Shown in pieces: positions 17,501-25,031 of a stretch of 64,000 bases of DNA (its first letter is position 1; each line of letters opens with the position of its first letter). The position numbers were made by a program, and so were the translations under genes. This DNA comes from Ardenticatenaceae bacterium (GTDB lineage Bacteria; Chloroflexota; Anaerolineae; Promineifilales; Promineifilaceae). The notes beneath the pieces are model-generated. The model ran no database searches and was not told where the DNA came from. It worked only from the letters and a program-made list of their open reading frames with translations. The stretch lies in assembly GCA_020634315.1 (NCBI GenBank), contig JACKBV010000020.1, positions 18,446 through 82,445 on the forward strand, read 5' to 3'.

Positions 17501-18010
17501 GGGCATCAGCGGCGCGGTCAGCAGCAGTACCAACCCGGAGAGCCAGTCGGTGGGGAAGATGGCAATGAGAATGGCGAGGGGAACGAGCGCGGCGACGAAG
17601 AGTTGTGGCAGATATTGGCTGAAATAGGCTTCGAGGGCATCGACGTGGGTGGTGAGAACGGCCGTTAATTCCCCCGCTCTTTCTCCCACCGCCTGCACCG
17701 GCCCCAACGCCTGCACATGGGCAAACAACCGATTGCGCAAATCTTCTTTAATTGTGGCCGCAATCTGGTTGGCCGCGACTTCACGCCCCCCGCCAATCAG
17801 GGCGCGTGCTAGCAGCAACAGCAGCAGCGCCCGCAACAGACCCTGCACATCAGCCAGGGCTGCTCCTTGCAAAAAAACCTGGTTGACAATGCGACTGAGC
17901 CAATAGGCTTGCAAAATGGTCGCCCCACCACCTAGCACACTAAACAAAATAGTGAGCCAGAGGGTGAGGCGACTTCGCGTGGCCTCATGCCAGAGGGGGC
18001 GGCTGAACAT
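14564..18010 (-). CDS. cydDC: Single-chain CydDC-type ABC exporter
   Basis: CydDC exports cysteine/glutathione to the outside and is needed to assemble cytochrome bd. Here both halves are one chain of 1148 residues. Residues 1 to about 310 are the first membrane domain, followed by an ATPase with GPNGAGKST, LSGGQAQRVALARA and LLILDEPTAHLD. After a short linker near 560-590 a second membrane domain begins (LLSFLRPYPDWVSLAVLLG), followed by a second ATPase with GPSGAGKSTL, LSGGQRQRLAIARA and ILILDEPTANLD. Both nucleotide-binding sites look intact. The order is CydD then CydC. It follows cydB by 57 bases, with a perfect hairpin in the spacer, and ends at the promoter region of the CODH operon. 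No clear ribosome-binding site precedes the ATG at 18010. Confidence 0.93.
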   Translation of the reverse strand: MFSRPLWHEATRSRLTLWLTILFSVLGGGATILQAYWLSRIVNQVFLQGAALADVQGLLRALLLLLLARALIGGGREVAANQIAATIKEDLRNRLFAHVQALGPVQAVGERAGELTAVLTTHVDALEAYFSQYLPQLFVAALVPLAILIAIFPTDWLSGLVLLLTAPLMPLFMVLIGRYAETLTKRQWGLLSRMSAHFLDVLQGLTTLKMLGQSKRQANNIANITDRFRDATLSVLRIAFLSALVLELLSTLSVAIIAVAIGLRLLHGGIPFQEALFILILAPEFYLPLRMLGQRFHAGMDGTAAARQIFALLGREPLATKDEAAARQPDLQSAIVFDDVHVAYQQGDRPALHGVSFTIEPGEIVALVGPNGAGKSTIASLLLGFVQPDSGHVQPEDRPLTAWVAQRPFLFHDTLANNIRLGKPEATDEAMIAAARQAHIHDFITTLPAGYETVIGERGARLSGGQAQRVALARAFLMDAPLLILDEPTAHLDAATAADLLTATAALLHGRTALIIAHRPQTIAIADKVVSVENGRVVSIEKRQESKEARSKWETSTESPPMDYSVPTAAYDAPTNDASTLTTLRTLLSFLRPYPDWVSLAVLLGALTIGSSIGLMGTSAYLISAAALQPSIAELNVAIVGVRFFGLSRGVFRYLERLVSHSLTFRLLARLRVWFYEAIEPLAPARLQQYRSGDLLNRIVSDIETLQEFYVRVVGPMLVAAVITVSITWMMSRYAPQLALVLLLLLLANGVALPLFVHFSSRQLGNDLIVTRSILQNQLLDGIQGMADLQAYGQTQRTAQQVAVSNAQLARIQRRFAWIHGLHVVLGEFLAQFGVWTAVSLAIPLVNQGQINGVHLAGLALMTLAAFEAVQPLPLAAQQLSSSLAAAQRLFTVANQKDSSPPAHEQPRPLPDTTLPHLTIKNLTFTYPVSTTAMDSAVPPFALHDFSLDLPPGKKIAIIGPSGAGKSTLVNLLLRFWEYDAGSVQINGRDIHTLTPDSVRQQFSVIAQDTYLFNSTIWDNLRLARPQASRADIEAAAQAADIHDFIMQLPQGYDTEIGEHGMQLSGGQRQRLAIARALLHNAPILILDEPTANLDRQTEQRILETIFKLSAKRSLLLITHHLVGLEKMDEIIVLHHGAIAQRRDPANL

Positions 18011-18031
18011 GGGCAGTCGAAATGAGAGACT

Positions 18032-18058
18032 GGAGATTGGCGATCATCGCCAATCTCC
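18032..18058. repeat. Hairpin between cydB and cydDC
   Basis: GGAGATTGGCGAT and ATCGCCAATCTCC are perfect 13-base arms with a one-base gap. No T-run follows on the minus strand, so it looks like a message processing or stabilising stem rather than a terminator. Confidence 0.65.
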
Positions 18059-18067
18059 AACCCTTAT

Positions 18068-19081
18068 TTAATACTCCAACACCGACTTCTCTGTGATGCG
18101 CTGCCGGAAAACCCAATAGCTCCAGCCCTGATAGATGAGCACAAAGGGCACAAGCGTGAGGGCGACGATGGTCATCACCCTGAGCGTGTATGGGCTAGAG
18201 GAGGCATTGTAAATGGTGAGGCTAAAGTCCGCGCTGGTGCTGGAAACCATCACACGCGGGAAGAGAATCTCAAACAGAGAGATGACGGAGAGGCTGATGG
18301 CAACGGCCGTCATCGTAAAAGCCCATCCCTGGCGCTGCTGGTTAAAGAATGCGCCCGCAGCCAAAATCGCCAAAGCCGCGCCCACAGGAATCATACCGGG
18401 GTTGATGCCTAATTGTGCTGTAATGTCGGTGGACAGGTAAGTGGCGATAACCAGGGCAATGATAAATGCGGCACTAACTGGCCCTGCTTTTTTAATCAAG
18501 CTAATGGCACTGTCATGCAATTTACCTGTGGTTTTCAGGCTGAGGAAAAGCCCTCCGTAAACGGTGAAAATGACAACACTGGTCAACCCGGCAATGAGTG
18601 CGTAGGGGTTGAGTAAATTGAAAAAACCACCTGTGTAGGTCATGTTGGCGTCAATGGGCACGCCTTTGACGATGTTGGCGAAGGCTACGCCCAGCAGCAG
18701 CGGCGGCAGCAGCGAACCAACAAAAATGGCCCAATCCCAGGTTTTACGCCAGAGGGGGTTCTCATCTTTGCTGCGAAATTCAAATGCAACGCCGCGAATG
18801 ATGAGCGCGACCAACAGCAAAAACAGTGGCAGGTAAAAGCCGCTGAACATGGTGGCATACCAATGTGGAAAAGCGGCGAAAGACGCGCCACCGGCCGTTA
18901 ACAGCCAAACTTCATTGCCATCCCAGTGGGGGCCAATGGTGTTGATGATCATACGCCGTGTCTTGTCATCCTTGCCCAGAATTGGCAATAGAATGCCCAC
19001 GCCAAAGTCGAATCCTTCTAACACGAAGAAGCCGACGTATAAAACTGTAATGAGGATAAACCAAAGTGTGTTTAGATCCAT
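18068..19081 (-). CDS. cydB: Cytochrome bd ubiquinol oxidase subunit II
   Basis: CydB is the second membrane subunit of the high-affinity bd-type terminal oxidase. The 337-residue protein begins MDLNTLWFILITVLYVGFFVLEGFDFGVGILLP, with the conserved GFDFG, then NTIGPHWDGNEVWLLTAGG near residue 55, and shows the expected series of hydrophobic helices. I start at the ATG at 19081 with GGAGG 6 bases upstream, because the in-frame extension to 19162 lies in repetitive spacer DNA. It follows cydA after a spacer of about 100 bases. Confidence 0.93.
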   Translation of the reverse strand: MDLNTLWFILITVLYVGFFVLEGFDFGVGILLPILGKDDKTRRMIINTIGPHWDGNEVWLLTAGGASFAAFPHWYATMFSGFYLPLFLLLVALIIRGVAFEFRSKDENPLWRKTWDWAIFVGSLLPPLLLGVAFANIVKGVPIDANMTYTGGFFNLLNPYALIAGLTSVVIFTVYGGLFLSLKTTGKLHDSAISLIKKAGPVSAAFIIALVIATYLSTDITAQLGINPGMIPVGAALAILAAGAFFNQQRQGWAFTMTAVAISLSVISLFEILFPRVMVSSTSADFSLTIYNASSSPYTLRVMTIVALTLVPFVLIYQGWSYWVFRQRITEKSVLEY

Positions 19082-19089
19082 TTTTTGCC

Positions 19090-19175
19090 TCCGTTGTCGG
19101 TAAACGGTTATCAGTAATCGGTGAGCGGTAGACGCAAGCCACTTGCGGTAAACGCAAGCCACTTACTGTTTACTG
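19090..19175. repeat. Repeat-rich spacer between cydA and cydB
   Basis: The spacer holds GGTAAACGGT, GTAATCGGTGAGCGGT and two direct copies of the 13-mer GTAAACGCAAGCC or close variants of it. It is of the same type as the ACCGNNT array at 11796-11844. Confidence 0.55.
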
Positions 19176-19178
19176 CAT

Positions 19179-20567
19179 TTAGTCTCCTGCTAATGAGATA
19201 GCGGCTTCGCCTGATTTTTGGGACAGTGGCTTGCTGGAGTTTTTTCTCGCGTACTTCACTAGCAAGTAAAGGTCGGCGACCATGAGCACACCATAAAGCA
19301 GCGTGAACCCAATGAGGGTTGTCCACAATGCCCCTATGCCAACATTAATCGAAACGGCATCTTCCATTTTCATCAGGCCGTAGACGACCCAGGGAGCACG
19401 GCCGAGTTCGGTGAGCAGCCAGCCAGTTGTGTTCGCCAGATACGGCAGCGCAATCAGGTAGGGGAAGAATTTGAGTAAGCGCGGCGATTTGCTGCCTACT
19501 TCTTCACCCATGGTGAGGAAGAGCGCATAAATAGCGGCCAGCAGCATTAACATGCCCGCGCCAACCATCAGGCGGAAACTCCAATAGCTAACGGCGACAG
19601 GGGGGACGTAATTGCCGGGGCCATATTGGGCCGTAAATTCTTCCTGCAATTCGTTGATGCCTTTTACTGTGCCGTTGAGCTGGTTGTAGGCCAACAGGCT
19701 GAGCAGGCGCGGGATACGAATGGCAAAAACATCACGCCGTTCTTTTTCATTGCCAACGGTGAAGAGTGACATCGCCGCAGGGCTTTCTGTGTCCCACAGC
19801 GCTTCGGCGGCGGCCATTTTCATTGGCTGCGTTTCGACCATGTGCTGCGCCTGGCTGTGTCCGGTCATGATGACGCCAATGACGGCGAGTGTGCCGATGA
19901 TGGCGGCGATTTGGAAGGAGCGGCGATGCATGTCATGGTTGGAAGCGGCACGCAGCAGGTGAAAAGCGCTGATGCCGAGGATGAAGAAAGCGGCCGTTGA
20001 CAGGCCGCTGGAGACGACGTGCGGGAATTGTGTCCAGATGTTGGGGTTCAAAATAAGGGCAAAGAAATCGTTCATTTGGGCACGGCCGTTTATAATCTCA
20101 TACCCCACTGGCTGCTGCATAAAGGAGTTGGCGATGAGAATCCACAGCGCCGAGAGGTTGGAGGAAATGGCGACGAGCCAGATGGCCGTGGCATGCACTT
20201 TTTTCGAGAGCTTGTCCCAGCCAAAAATCCAGACACCGAGGAAAGTCGATTCCAGGAAAAAGGCCAGCAGCGCCTCAATTGCCAGGGGAGCGCCAAAAAT
20301 GTCGCCGACATAACGGGAATATTCAGACCAGTTCATGCCAAACTGGAATTCCTGCACAATGCCGGTGACAACGCCCATGGCAAAGTTGATGATGAACAGC
20401 TTGCCCCAGAACTTTGTCATCTGTTTGTACACGTCCTGGCCGGATTGCACATACAATGTTTCCATGATGGCGACCAGGATTGACAGACCTAAAGTGAGGG
20501 GAACAAAGAAAAAGTGATAGACAGTAGTGACGGCGAATTGTAATCGCGCCAGCGTTAGGGCATCCAT
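19179..20567 (-). CDS. cydA: Cytochrome bd ubiquinol oxidase subunit I
   Basis: CydA carries the hemes and the quinol site of the bd oxidase that reduces O2 to water. The 462-residue protein starts MDALTLARLQFAVTTVYHFFFVPLTLG, where the histidine near residue 18 is the heme b595 ligand; other family motifs are MGVVTGIVQEFQFGMNWSEYSR, LAFFLESTFLGVWIFGWDKL, GHSQAQHMVETQPMKMAAAE and GWLLTELGRAPWVVYGLMK. The last matches the GWxxxExGRQPW signature with one change. I start at the ATG at 20567, 7 bases after AAGGAGG. It leads a cydA-cydB-cydDC operon. Oxygen removal next to the CODH/ACS operon fits an aerotolerant anaerobe or microaerobe. Confidence 0.95.
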   Translation of the reverse strand: MDALTLARLQFAVTTVYHFFFVPLTLGLSILVAIMETLYVQSGQDVYKQMTKFWGKLFIINFAMGVVTGIVQEFQFGMNWSEYSRYVGDIFGAPLAIEALLAFFLESTFLGVWIFGWDKLSKKVHATAIWLVAISSNLSALWILIANSFMQQPVGYEIINGRAQMNDFFALILNPNIWTQFPHVVSSGLSTAAFFILGISAFHLLRAASNHDMHRRSFQIAAIIGTLAVIGVIMTGHSQAQHMVETQPMKMAAAEALWDTESPAAMSLFTVGNEKERRDVFAIRIPRLLSLLAYNQLNGTVKGINELQEEFTAQYGPGNYVPPVAVSYWSFRLMVGAGMLMLLAAIYALFLTMGEEVGSKSPRLLKFFPYLIALPYLANTTGWLLTELGRAPWVVYGLMKMEDAVSINVGIGALWTTLIGFTLLYGVLMVADLYLLVKYARKNSSKPLSQKSGEAAISLAGD

Positions 20568-20767
20568 ACACAACCTCCTTGCATGTGTTGTCTGCAATTG
20601 GCTACATGCGCAGCATATAGCACGCTTGATGGGTTGGAATCTAGAATTTGGGAGGTGTTAAGTTGGGATAGTTTGCTTTACGTGGGCAAAACAAATTTGG
20701 CTCCCCAAATTCTTAAACATCCGTTTGTGGAGTATTTTAGTCCAATTTAGGGGTGGGGGTAGTGAAG

Positions 20768-20792
20768 AATGTCATTCAATTAACATGACATT
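20768..20792. promoter_or_regulatory. Palindrome upstream of cydA
   Basis: AATGTCAT and ATGACATT are perfect 8-base arms with a 9-base spacer, about 200 bases before cydA and just past the end of the glycosyltransferase gene. The half-sites share the TGACA/TGTCA word with the sites at 14553 and 35619, but the spacing differs. The rest of the 240-base gap shows no convincing promoter or gene. Confidence 0.35.
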
Positions 20793-20808
20793 GGCAAGGT
20801 TTTGGGGG

Positions 20809-21894
20809 TTAGGAGATGGGAAGTTGGTTGGGCGCGGTGCGTTTTTTGTGGAAAACGGCCGTTGCGCCTTGCGTGATGCGCACAATATTTTGCACGTAAA
20901 TATCCAGGTTCATCTGTTCTTCAACCATTTGCCGCGCGTTTGCTGCCAGCCGCTGCTGCTGCTGCTGATTGTGCCACAAGCCTAAAATCTGTTCGCGTAA
21001 ATGGGTGCTGTCGTGCGGCGCGGCAAAAAGCCCTGTTTCATCAGCACGCAGGTAGTCATCAATGCCGGCCGTTTGTGTGACGACAAGCGGTTTTGCCATA
21101 GCCATCGCTTCCAGCACGCTGTTGACGCCAGCGGCATAATCGACGTTGTTTAACGGGATGACGACCATGCGTGCCCTGGCATATAAATCGCGCAGTTCCA
21201 GATAAGACAATCGTTTGGTGACATAAGTGACGTTAGCGGCCGTTTCCGTTCTCACCTGATGCGATGACCAGGGACTTTTTGCCAAAATAACCACACGTAT
21301 ATCAGTATCTTCCAGGGCTTGCGTTAAGGTCGGGTAATCTCGCTGCTCCATGCCCACAGCCAAGATATAGTCATCCACAGGCTTGTTTTGCGGGCAAAAG
21401 AAGAGATGATCTACTTTGTCATAGATAAAATCGACTTGTTCTTTGGTAAACCCCAATCTTGTGACAGCATACTCTGCCTGCGGGCGGCACACACTAATGA
21501 TGTGATGAAACTGATGATGCAGCGGCCAGGTTCTAAACAAACTTGTTTTCAAGCCAGATGATAATTTATGCGCAATGACCACATGCGGAACCGGCACACG
21601 CTTAAAATAAGACAGCATCGCCAGGGGAATTGCCAGCTTTTCTGAGGTAGACAAGACGCTGTTGTAACGAGATATGTGCTGGCTGGCGAGAAACGCTGCC
21701 AGTAGATCGATTTTCAACCGTTTATCAATACGGCGCACAAATGAGAAGAACGGTGTGTGGTGATGGTTGGTACAACAAAGCTCCCCCCCTAAAAAACGAA
21801 CAATTTCCTCATAATCCTGACGAGGCCGCTCGAAAAGGGCAGTTTTTGGGTTAAGGGCGACATAGTCGCCCACCAGGACTAACGGTATTTGCAT
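20809..21894 (-). CDS. Glycosyltransferase (GT-B, family 4/1-like)
   Basis: The 361-residue cytoplasmic protein has the C-terminal GT-B donor domain: YILAVGMEQRDYPTLTQALED near residue 195, VVILAKSPW, and the nucleotide-sugar motif GVNSVLEAMAMAKPLVVTQTAGIDDYL with the conserved glutamates near 265-270. The N-terminal half is the acceptor domain. A GGAA-type ribosome-binding site lies 7 bases upstream of the ATG. It stands alone, with AT-rich DNA of about 130 bases upstream and the cyd operon downstream, so the sugar and acceptor cannot be read from context. A role in surface polysaccharide or glycolipid synthesis is likely by family only. Confidence 0.85.
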   Translation of the reverse strand: MQIPLVLVGDYVALNPKTALFERPRQDYEEIVRFLGGELCCTNHHHTPFFSFVRRIDKRLKIDLLAAFLASQHISRYNSVLSTSEKLAIPLAMLSYFKRVPVPHVVIAHKLSSGLKTSLFRTWPLHHQFHHIISVCRPQAEYAVTRLGFTKEQVDFIYDKVDHLFFCPQNKPVDDYILAVGMEQRDYPTLTQALEDTDIRVVILAKSPWSSHQVRTETAANVTYVTKRLSYLELRDLYARARMVVIPLNNVDYAAGVNSVLEAMAMAKPLVVTQTAGIDDYLRADETGLFAAPHDSTHLREQILGLWHNQQQQQRLAANARQMVEEQMNLDIYVQNIVRITQGATAVFHKKRTAPNQLPIS

Positions 21895-22023
21895 ATAACA
21901 TTTCCAATACTGCCCGGATATTGATTCCCTGGACTGTAATGTAGAGCATTATGGCGGCAGATTCTTACTGCATAAATAACGGCGAACCATTATTTTGTGA
22001 ATAGCGTATTTGTCCTGCTCTAG

Positions 22024-24924
22024 TTATGGTGTTGTGTTTGTCAACTCAAGCAGCCGTTGCAAATCCTGTCCCAAGGCTTCTAATTCGGCTCCATAGGTAC
22101 TCCAATCGCCGGTGCGTTGCGCCGCTTCGGCGGCAGCAAAATGGGCATTGGCGGATTGAACCAACTCATCGACAGTAGCGTTTTCCCCAGTCGGTGTTGT
22201 CACCGGCGTGGTTGATTCGCCTGTTGTTGGGGTGCTCTCTTCTGTGGTCACTTCCAGACTGGCAACGGCCGGTGCGTCTTGAATCAAGGCAAGTAACGCT
22301 TCGTCCAGAGTTTCGCGCATGGCGATGCGTGTGTTTGTGGCAACGATGACTCGTTTTAATTCGGGCAAAGCACTTGTGTCTGATTGCAAATAAACCGGTT
22401 CGACATAGAGGAAGCTGTCATTGACAGGGATGACAATGAGGTTGCCACGAATGACGCTGGAGCCTCGCTGATCCCACAATGAAAACTGCTGCGAAATTTC
22501 CGGTTCCTGGTCAATGCGCCCTTCCACCTGGATGGGGCCGAAGACCAACTCTTGTTTGGGGAGTTCGTACTCGACCAATTGGCCGTAATAGGGCGGATCG
22601 TTGCGGGCGGCAATCCAGGAGACCATGTTGGGTTTGTTGGCCGGTGTGAACGGCTGGATGAGCAGGAATTCTGGTTCGTCCTCGCCGGGCAAGGGCAGAA
22701 TTACGTAGTATGGCTCCATGCGAATTTGTTCGCCATCGAGGATTTCGTTGGGGATGGCACGCAGGTCTTCTTGATTGTAAAAGACGCGCACATCTTGCAT
22801 GTGATAGGTCAGGTATTGCTGTGCCTGCACGTTGAAGAGGTCTACCGGGTAGCGCAAATGGGTTTGCAGCCCTTCGGGCATAGCGGAGAGCGGCTGGAAA
22901 AGGCCGGGGAAGGCGTTGTTGTAAGCTTGAATGATGGGGTCTTCTGGTGCAGAAATGTAGTAGGTGACGTCGCCGTTGTAGGCATCGACGGTGATTTTGA
23001 CGGCGTTGCGGATGTAGTTCAGGCCATTGAGGGGTGTGGCGTAGGGGAAACGGCCGCTTATGGTGTACCCGTCAATTACCCACACTAAACGGCCGTTCCA
23101 GGCCACAATGTACGGGTCATTGTCCAATTCCAAAAACGGCGTGATTTGCATGACACGGTTGCTGATTTCGCGGTGGAACTGCACCCGCGTCTCGCGCGTA
23201 ATTTCGTCACTTAGCAGCACATTGGTATCGGCGAGGCGCAGCGCAAAAGCCAGCCGTTTCAAGCTGCTGTCCAGCGGCACACCGCCACTGCCGCTGTAAC
23301 TGCTGTACACATTTTCATCTCCGCTGGGGTAGCTGAACTCCTCGCGGTCACTGCCAACAAAAACAACATCATTGGTCAGCTCGCCATAGTAAATTTCAGG
23401 CTGTTCAATTTGGATGGATATATTGCTGACAGGTGGCAGGTCTTTAATGTAAAACTCCGGTTGGCCGTCGCGTGTTACCTGGTCGACCGGATTCATCACA
23501 ATGCCGTAACCATGCGTGAATTCTAGATTTTCATTGACCCAGGTGCGGTTGGGCAGCTTGATTTTGTTCAACTCGCGTGCGGCGAGCATCACTTGCCGCT
23601 GTTCGCCGTCAATGGTGTAGCGGTCAATGTCAATTTCGCTGAATTCGTAATACGGCCGTAACGCCTGCAACTGCTCGTAGGTTGATTGCAGCGGACGGTA
23701 ATCCCACAGGCGCACATTGCGAAAACTAATCTCGTTGTCGCGCAAATCTTGTTGTGTCAGCTCTTCGCCATATTCAAAAACCTTCGTTTCAATTTTGTCC
23801 AGACCAAAGGCGAGCCGTGTGTAGTTGATGTTGTATTCAATGTAGGGGCTTTCGCGCACGATTTCGTTTGGTTCGACGGCGTAGCGCTGTAGCAGGCTGG
23901 GGTAGACGCTGCCCAAGATGAATGAGGTGACCAGCCACAAGGCTGCGGTGATTAGCGGCAGGCGGATGTTGGCGCGGAAGATGTTGAAGGCAATGGCAAC
24001 GGCCGTTAAGCCCATCAAAACCAATTGCGCCCATAACCCATACAACGAGGCATTCATATCCGTGTAACTGGCGCCAAAGACCACGCCCCGATCCGAATAG
24101 AGTAAGTTGTAGATGTCCAGCCCATTGCTGACAGCCCACAATCCCAGGAAGAGCGCAGCTAAAACGGCCGTATGTTGGCGCATCGCCGACGTTGCCAGCG
24201 ATTGCCAGCGTCCGCGCTGTATGTCTGGCAGGTAGTTGATGAGGTAGATGAAGAGGATGCCCACCAACGTGATGAACAACAGTGAACTGAACCAGCCTTG
24301 CAAAAATTCATAAACAGGCAGCGAAAACAGGTAAAAACTAATGTCTTTGCTGAAAATCGGGTCACTGCTGCCAAAGGGAACCTGATTCAGGTAAAGAATG
24401 AAATCTTCCCATTGGCTAGAGGCGGCGCTGCCAAAAACAAAGGCGAAGAACAGCCCAATCCCGTTGATCAGCCAGGCAAATCCGGGGAACTGCAAAAACT
24501 GCGGGTAAAAAGATGGCGTTGTTTTGATGGCTCGTCGCCGCGCAAAATGCCAATTGGAAAGCGTGATCGCCGCCGCCAACAAGAAGAAAATGACGAAGCT
24601 CAAAACCTGGAAGCCCCACTGCTTAAGCCAGATATCTTGATATTTTAATTCCGTGAACCACAGCCATTCGGTGTAGGTGGTGACAATCCAATTGAGGCTG
24701 AGCAGGAGCACAAAGAACAGCCCTAACAGCCAGATGATGCGATTGGGGCGTCGTGGCTGGCGTGGACGGCGTGGGAATGGGGGACGATCTTGACGGCCGT
24801 TTCCGCCGTCCCCGCCATTATTGCCATCGCCTCCATTATCTTCCTTGTTGTTGCCTAAATCCCAACCCGCATCTTCCATCGCTTTGCGGAACACTTCGGG
24901 AATTTCAAAATTATCACGGCTCAT
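22024..24924 (-). CDS. UPF0182 family large membrane protein
   Basis: The 966-residue protein fits the UPF0182 family (COG1615), whose function is unknown. A low-complexity acidic and Gly/Asn segment (residues 20-45) leads into about seven membrane helices up to residue 330. Then comes a long extracytoplasmic region typical of the family, with NYTRLAFGLDKIETKVFEYGEELTQQDL, NEISFRNVRLWDYRPL, FTHGYGIVMNPVDQVTRDGQPEFYIKDLPP and LVWVIDGYTISGRFPYA. The tail (after 880) is Thr/Pro-rich followed by a short predicted coiled region (AHFAAAEAAQRTGDWSTYGAELEALGQDLQRLLEL). The length is usual for the family. An AAGGATG site precedes the ATG. It is followed by the transglutaminase gene on the same strand. 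Confidence 0.9.
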   Translation of the reverse strand: MSRDNFEIPEVFRKAMEDAGWDLGNNKEDNGGDGNNGGDGGNGRQDRPPFPRRPRQPRRPNRIIWLLGLFFVLLLSLNWIVTTYTEWLWFTELKYQDIWLKQWGFQVLSFVIFFLLAAAITLSNWHFARRRAIKTTPSFYPQFLQFPGFAWLINGIGLFFAFVFGSAASSQWEDFILYLNQVPFGSSDPIFSKDISFYLFSLPVYEFLQGWFSSLLFITLVGILFIYLINYLPDIQRGRWQSLATSAMRQHTAVLAALFLGLWAVSNGLDIYNLLYSDRGVVFGASYTDMNASLYGLWAQLVLMGLTAVAIAFNIFRANIRLPLITAALWLVTSFILGSVYPSLLQRYAVEPNEIVRESPYIEYNINYTRLAFGLDKIETKVFEYGEELTQQDLRDNEISFRNVRLWDYRPLQSTYEQLQALRPYYEFSEIDIDRYTIDGEQRQVMLAARELNKIKLPNRTWVNENLEFTHGYGIVMNPVDQVTRDGQPEFYIKDLPPVSNISIQIEQPEIYYGELTNDVVFVGSDREEFSYPSGDENVYSSYSGSGGVPLDSSLKRLAFALRLADTNVLLSDEITRETRVQFHREISNRVMQITPFLELDNDPYIVAWNGRLVWVIDGYTISGRFPYATPLNGLNYIRNAVKITVDAYNGDVTYYISAPEDPIIQAYNNAFPGLFQPLSAMPEGLQTHLRYPVDLFNVQAQQYLTYHMQDVRVFYNQEDLRAIPNEILDGEQIRMEPYYVILPLPGEDEPEFLLIQPFTPANKPNMVSWIAARNDPPYYGQLVEYELPKQELVFGPIQVEGRIDQEPEISQQFSLWDQRGSSVIRGNLIVIPVNDSFLYVEPVYLQSDTSALPELKRVIVATNTRIAMRETLDEALLALIQDAPAVASLEVTTEESTPTTGESTTPVTTPTGENATVDELVQSANAHFAAAEAAQRTGDWSTYGAELEALGQDLQRLLELTNTTP

Positions 24925-25031
24925 GTAATTACATCCTTCACAAATAAATGATCTACCTTCATTGTAGTAGATTTTGGCAAATTTGCCCTTAACCCGCTTT
25001 CGCTGTTAAGGGGCATTAAGGTGCAGCGGGG

